From Branchiostoma belcheri (taxonomy: Eukaryota > Chordata > Leptocardii > Amphioxiformes > Branchiostomatidae), in assembly GCF_001625305.1 (NCBI RefSeq), contig NW_017803954.1, forward strand, positions 112,965-176,964: 64,000 nt of DNA. The letters are read 5' to 3'. A program made the position numbers and the translations under genes. Positions 58,686 to 64,000 of this stretch are shown here, piece by piece; the stretch's first letter is position 1; every line of letters starts with the position of its first letter. Below the pieces are notes generated by a model, which worked only from the letters and a program-made list of their open reading frames with translations, was not told where the DNA came from and made no database searches.

Positions 58686-58819
58686 ATGCCGCGTATGGTG
58701 AGGATAAGGAAACGGGACGACAAGACCCCACAGACCCAACAACAACAACAACAACAGGCCCAAGAACAGTCCACCGCCAAACGACGAGACACCAAGAAGG
58801 AAACTAAACCCTCCAAGAA
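58686..58819 (+). CDS. Probable first coding exon of an unidentified basic, Gln-rich protein
   Basis: The ATG follows ACGAAA and an upstream in-frame stop. The frame encodes 44 codons plus two bases: MPRMVRIRKRDDK, a run of seven glutamines inside a Gln-rich patch, then Lys/Arg/Thr-rich TAKRRDTKKETKPSK. It ends at a donor GAA|GTAAGT. If not spliced there, TAA follows immediately as a stop after KPSKK, so the alternative is a 45-residue peptide. The amino end has a slight likeness to the SNAG motif (MPR, then hydrophobic and basic residues) of repressor zinc-finger proteins, but the key Phe is absent. CpG-rich context and long gene-free flanks fit a developmental regulator whose other exons lie beyond the window. 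This is inference. Confidence 0.45.
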
Positions 58820-61800
58820 GTAAGTGGTCTAATTACGGCAGCTCATATCGTCCCGCACCTTTGCGAACCCTGAATGGGAGAAAAGAGAAACTGGTCACGG
58901 GACCTGCCGCTGGCTGTGCATCCATTCTTTTTTCTTATTATTCCGTAACAAAATAGCGTATTTAATCCTTAGGCAGGGCCTTATTCTGTTATTTGTTAAT
59001 CCACCTGCATTGACGATGATGATGAAACATTAACGTGAGAAAATGCGGTGATAATGCGGGGTAGATCAGGACGGGACCGGTACCCCAGCTGAGTTCCGCA
59101 TGGCGGTGTGTTCTAGCCCCGCCCCTCCCGTTACATCTCATGCACTCTGATGGCGAAATTTGGTGCAATCGCCTCCTCGGATACCTCATAGGCTGGCCGA
59201 GATTTTATGCGCCACTTTTGCTACCAACCTGTCGAAGATTTGTGTGTTTTTCCATGACCTCGAGGCTCGACCTGGGAATGGCAGATTTATGGTTATTTGT
59301 TCTGGTCTGGAGGACATGAAAATTGGTATATTAAGACATTTTGACCCTTGGTAACAAACGGTGTTACAGGAGGCGCCAGAACAATCACCTCATCACAAAA
59401 ATGACTTAAAAACTCAATCAAACAACAACGTTATGTTGAGTCAGAGTTTTCTTACTAACCCCAACCCGCAAAGGGTAGGGGCACCGGCAAAGGTAATAGG
59501 ATTTTTGTCGTCATGGTAGGAAGGATTCCGGAGAAATCCGATAAATTTGGGGTGCCTGGAAGAGGCCTAGGTGAGCGCGAGTGCACGTTTTCGTCCGGTT
59601 AATTTGCGGCTACGTTTTCTCAATACCTGCGGTTACATTATGTCAGACATCATACGGTGTTAAAGGTGTCACACAATTCACCTGTCTAATTTTCTACTGT
59701 CTTGCGCATTGATGAAAATTGGACAGTGTCTCGTCTTGGCGACCGTCCAGCCTAAGATGTAAAACCTTTCAGTCTTAAAGAAAGGGGACCCGGCGCGTGA
59801 TGGGTGTTTTAGACTGACTTTGTCTACAAAGACGAACAGTTTCGATTACAGAACGTTTAGCTGTTGCGTGCCACCTGATACACGATAGGGTGTTTCGTCT
59901 GGGAAATATTCATACAGAATATCATGGATCTCACAAAGGGTCCTTGATATCGTTGTGGTTACCTTAAAGTGCCCTCCAAACCACGGATGAACGAGCACAG
60001 ATTTTATCTGTTTAGCCCCAAGGGCCAATTAGGTCTCCGGTCCGTTTTAGAACACGGGCTCAATAATGCAACTTTCCTTCTGTTCAAATCCTCTTCTCGG
60101 TAAAATGAAATATCGGACATGGATGGCCGTCTTCTGCGCTTTTGGACAATTTCCTTGCGTCGCAAAATTATTGAGATTTAGTTTTGGTCTACATCCCAGC
60201 CACTGACCAATCAATACCTCTGCTGTGGTGTATGGAAGATGACGTCATGGGGGTGCTTTCGGAGCTGTTGTGGGCACAAATGAGTCGTATAAAGATTTCA
60301 TGCGGCGTGGAGGCACGGCGAGGGGGGAGGGCTCGCCACAGGACTCAACCAAGTGTCCCGCACCGGTACCATTGTGGGTTTCGCCCCACCGTGGATTGTC
60401 AGCAAATTTAGATTTTCTTCTCCTGAATCTTCCTGCCTGACTCCGTGAGGCGTGTTCATTAGCTTATCAGGCAGATGCAGAAGAGAGGCGTCAGTCCCCA
60501 TCACTCAGTGCGGTAAATACCTACAGTGCGATAACATCACACAGGCGGCCGCTATCTCTTGTCTCTCAGGGAAACACTTTATAGCTGAGCACAAAGAAGC
60601 GCCTATAGGTTACCGAAGAAACGATAATGCGGTGCTTTGGTCAGATCGGCGCTTGGTGCAAACATAGATCTTTCACTCTAAATGTGACCGGTACAGGCCC
60701 GCGAGTCTTAAAAGGCAAATACACTGAACTCAAAGGCAGGACATAATTGCAACAAAAGGAGCAATTGCAACATAAAGGGAAACATGAATCACAAAAACAT
60801 CGCTGTTCACATAATGTATTATTTACATGACCTGTCTGTTTATTGTTACCGGTTATCTTTTACAATTGCCAGTTAACACGAAGAACATAAACTGGGGTCA
60901 TTCACCTGTGATTTTCTTTCAATTTTAAGGAATCCGCCGCTCTCACATCTAAAAACATGATACGCTGCATCACTCAGTTGAGGTTATGTAGAACAAGGAG
61001 TAGCTAGCTAGGGATAAATAAATTTCTTCCAACTGTGAGACAGTTAAAACTTAATCACCTTCAAATTGTTACTGTTCTAAATTGATTGCAGAGAGTGACA
61101 AGAAATGTACCAATCATTCTGAAGGAGTTTTCACACTATTCATTCTTTAAAAAGCTTCGACCTATGCCAAAAGAGCGAATCATTAGTGTGTTAAGTGTGA
61201 ATTCATTATTGTACGTATGTGGAGAACATGACAAAGCGCCATATTGCTCCTCTGGTACAATATACAGGCTCGTCAAGAGAGCGGCAATTCAGAAGACTGA
61301 GCAGACGACAAGCGGTTTGTCATGTCATGTCGTTCGTAAAATTGGACGAATTTTATGCCGTTAGAGGCAAAATCTATGTTTCCAGCCCTTCTATAATTGC
61401 AGCATCGTGCGGTGTGTTGAGAACAGACCACGAATGCACGCCCCAGAAGCGGAGTACGTCCTTATAATGAGCAGGGGGTGGGCAATAACGACTGTTAAAG
61501 TGATGGCGCCAGTGAGTGCCTTTATTACGCGCCTGTTACTGCGGACGCAGCACATTTACAGGCAGCGAAACAATAGCCGAGCCATTTATATTCCGCTACG
61601 AGATGCCTTAATTGTCTCCTTATATGGCCAAGCCCCGCTGGGTGCCGTTTGCACGACGCTGCTTTTGTTCCATGTTGAGCTCTGACCTTGTGTTTGCATG
61701 TGGAAGAAATAACAACGCCTTGATGGTTGTGTTTAAAAATGGAAGGTGCTTTTTCGCCTTTTTATATGCTCGTGTTTACAAGGCATGCATAAGGGCAATG

Positions 61801-62049
61801 ACCCTGTTTGGAATATATTCTGTTTGATACATTGACTCGAATCTCTATTCTGGCACAATTGCGTGTAAGGACTCAAAATTCGCCTTGCCTTATTCATACG
61901 GACAATGATACCGAGAATGACCTGGGTGCAATTAGAAGAGATACGCTTCCATCTTAGGACAAAAAAAAGATATTTTATATTTCAATTCTGGTTCAAACAG
62001 GCGTTTTACATGTGTTATGAGATGCGCCATGTGCTGTCCTTGGTGCTGA
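58820..62049. other. Presumed intron or intergenic DNA
   Basis: More balanced in base composition than 36-54 kb, with few simple repeats. No further exon of the gene starting at 58686 could be recognised. Several open frames of 60-90 codons on the plus strand between 61,086 and 61,827 overlap one another in different frames and show no coding bias. Confidence 0.4.
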
Positions 62050-62102
62050 AACCATGGATGTTGTTGTTCCATTGTGTGTCCATGTGAACAACATCCATGG
62101 TT
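62050..62102. repeat. Perfect 16-bp hairpin
   Basis: AACCATGGATGTTGTT (62050-62065) and AACAACATCCATGGTT (62087-62102) are exact reverse complements separated by 21 bases. The stem is short for a microRNA precursor (usually 22 bp or more with mismatches), so a foldback relic is more likely. Confidence 0.85.
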
Positions 62103-62319
62103 AGGCCACAACGAAGTATGAATATACACACGCCAGCCAACCAGATAAATGAAACACCCGCAACTGTCCGCCTTATCAAAAAGTATGACAAATGATATCA
62201 GAATACATAACTAGGAGGAAGGCGGGAGTTATAATAAGATGAAAAGTACCAACAAGGAAGCAAGGATAAGGAGAATGTGATAAAATAAGTAATTCCAAAC
62301 ATGTAGGACTGTGAACATT

Positions 62320-62373
62320 GTAAATTCAAAAAGGGAGCGTAGTGCAGTAAATTCAAAAAGGGAGCGTAGTGCA
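62320..62373. repeat. 27-bp tandem duplication
   Basis: The unit beginning TAAATTCAAAAAGGGAGCG is present twice in direct tandem. There is no coding meaning that I can see. Confidence 0.95.
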
Positions 62374-64000
62374 GTATTTGACGAACTCTGGAGTCTAGGA
62401 GTATTTATTATTAGTTGAACAGCACATAGCCCGATTAATCCAACATCCATCTTCTTTACGTCGGACTCAAGATTGACAAAAGCAGAGGGTCAAAATGAGA
62501 TCGATAATAATAGGACTACTGATCTCAAGAAAGGTCATAGGTGAAAGATGAGGTGAGCGAGAGGTCATCGGTGCTGTTTTGTCGGTTTAAACCAAGTGTT
62601 GATGAAATAAAACAAATGTTTAGCAGAACTTAAAAGCAAGTCGAAGAAAAGAGCAACTTTATCCAAATTTCATTCATTCATTATAACCAACTTTAAATCT
62701 ACATCGGCAACAATGGGCACGAATGTGCCTCACCCTGAATTGTCTATGGTTTGTTAGAATTAAGTAAAACAAAATAAAGCTAATATACATAGGTGCAAAC
62801 AATTACATGCACAACTTGTTGAGGCAAGAAACCGAACTCGTAGCGAAGATAAACTATTTACCCGGTGTTCAGGACAATGAAATGGTTTCCGATGCAGCAG
62901 TATTGCCACTACAAAACCCTGGGGTCAAAAGGCCGTGGAAGGACATGTCTTCTGACATGTCTGACAGGGAGTGAGAGAGAAAACATACCGCTCAGCACGT
63001 TCCATCGATACCGTGGAACTATTTTAGGTCGCGCCTGCGGGACGAACAACCTAGAACATAGCTGGATTACCGCTGTGTTGATCCCATTCACAATATTACA
63101 GAAAGATTCCTGCAAATGTACTCCAACCAGATATGTACTAACTTGTAAAACGTTTTTGAAAATATAAAGCTAAATGCTACCTGTCAAAACAAATTTTCGG
63201 TCCCATTGGATGATATTAACAATGTGCATCTCTTTTTTCTATAATTCATTTCATTCTACATGTCATGTCATAGTCACTCAAGTTGGTCTTATCTTTAGTG
63301 TAGTTACTATTTGTTTCTTTGTCGACTCCATCGCTTCCCAATTAACGCACAATACTACCTTGACATATAACAATATTGATTTTTGGTATGCAGCCAAACC
63401 ATGCTCTGTCGTTAGCAGGTTTAGGTGTAGTCTTGAAATGTCACGTTTTTATGGACTTTACTGTGTACTTTAAGCACCTTACTCAAAATTACTCCATATC
63501 ACCAAAAGCCAGGGATATGACGCATGTCGTAAATCAATTCATTACTTCCATCATAATTGCTAGACGTTCCTATAACGATGGCTAAATGACTACATTTTCT
63601 GATGCTACCGATATTACTGACTGTACGTTGCACCAAACGCACAGCGATACATAAATCGTTTATTCTAAATAATCCTATATATTTAGCCACACTCTGCTCA
63701 GATATATCATAGAATAATCACAGCCATAACTGAGAGAAATAGCATTACTGAAAAATAACATTCATACACATTTAACTAATATTACATTTCCAAACACAGA
63801 AGAGCTTTAAGTAGTTGTAATCAGGGTTATTTTCCGGAAATCCCCGAAGATGGCCCCTCGCGTTGTTGTACTATCAGTCACACAATGCGCGCTGGGGCCC
63901 TCCAGTCTCCCTGGGATCGTGTGTCAACCCAAGCCGCCGCATGCGTGCGATTCGTCCAATACTCTCGTCCCCAGAGGTTCCAGTGTCAGAACCCTTACCG
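62374..64000. other. No gene seen
   Basis: AT-rich to 63.8 kb, becoming CpG-richer in the last 180 bp, which may be the edge of another regulatory or exonic block cut by the window end. Confidence 0.4.

Noticed and set aside
61086-61827. Chain of overlapping plus-strand open frames
   Set aside because: They overlap each other in different frames, have no splice borders or bias, and match nothing that I recognise.
1-64000. CRISPR arrays, operons, ribosome-binding sites and other prokaryotic features
   Set aside because: The introns and gene types show a nuclear eukaryotic genome. The tandem arrays here have no spacer structure.

Overview
The window looks like nuclear DNA of an invertebrate chordate, most likely an amphioxus (Branchiostoma). 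Genes have introns with GT/AG borders. Recognisable animal genes (NOP56, a SMIM19 homologue, a many-finger C2H2 protein) sit in AT-rich DNA dotted with the short word acatgta, tRNA-derived SINE fragments, MITEs and microsatellites. A 3-kb block is present twice with the SNP and indel divergence expected of a very heterozygous genome. The species assignment is inference. Gaps of N lie at 7296-7425 and 32630-32649.

Layout. 0.8-2.8 kb: minus-strand four-exon gene for a 384-residue unrecognised protein made of about three similar modules. 3.6-6.7 kb: a 51-bp tandem array carrying TTACGTCA in most units, a MITE with a 10-bp target duplication, and two related copies of a non-coding repeat, one interrupted by 657 bp. 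7.0-9.2 kb: plus-strand five-exon gene for a 248-residue Gly/Ala/Cys-rich membrane protein. 10.5-11.9 kb: minus-strand SMIM19 homologue. 12.9-16.3 kb: plus-strand C2H2 zinc-finger gene with an apparent one-base frameshift in its middle exon. 16.9-17.6 kb: a palindromic mobile element. 19.5-21.0 kb: two partly visible genes, a minus-strand first exon and a plus-strand last exon. 22.2-28.7 kb: minus-strand NOP56, complete at 596 residues in ten exons. 33.6-36.5 kb: a second copy of the NOP56 5' end (exons 1 and 2, promoter, and a divergent plus-strand 5' exon). 36.5-64 kb: almost gene-free DNA with one plausible first coding exon at 58,686.

The most notable content is inside NOP56. NOP56 is a core protein of box C/D snoRNPs. 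Six of its nine introns carry, on the sense strand, a canonical box C/D snoRNA. Five belong to one paralogous family with the same two guide segments, and a sixth copy of that family lies in the duplicated block. The remaining intronic snoRNA has an unrelated guide with 12 contiguous base pairs to a universally conserved stretch of 28S rRNA. The gene therefore makes both the protein and RNAs that the protein packages, as in vertebrate NOP56, but with a guide family I cannot match to a known snoRNA.
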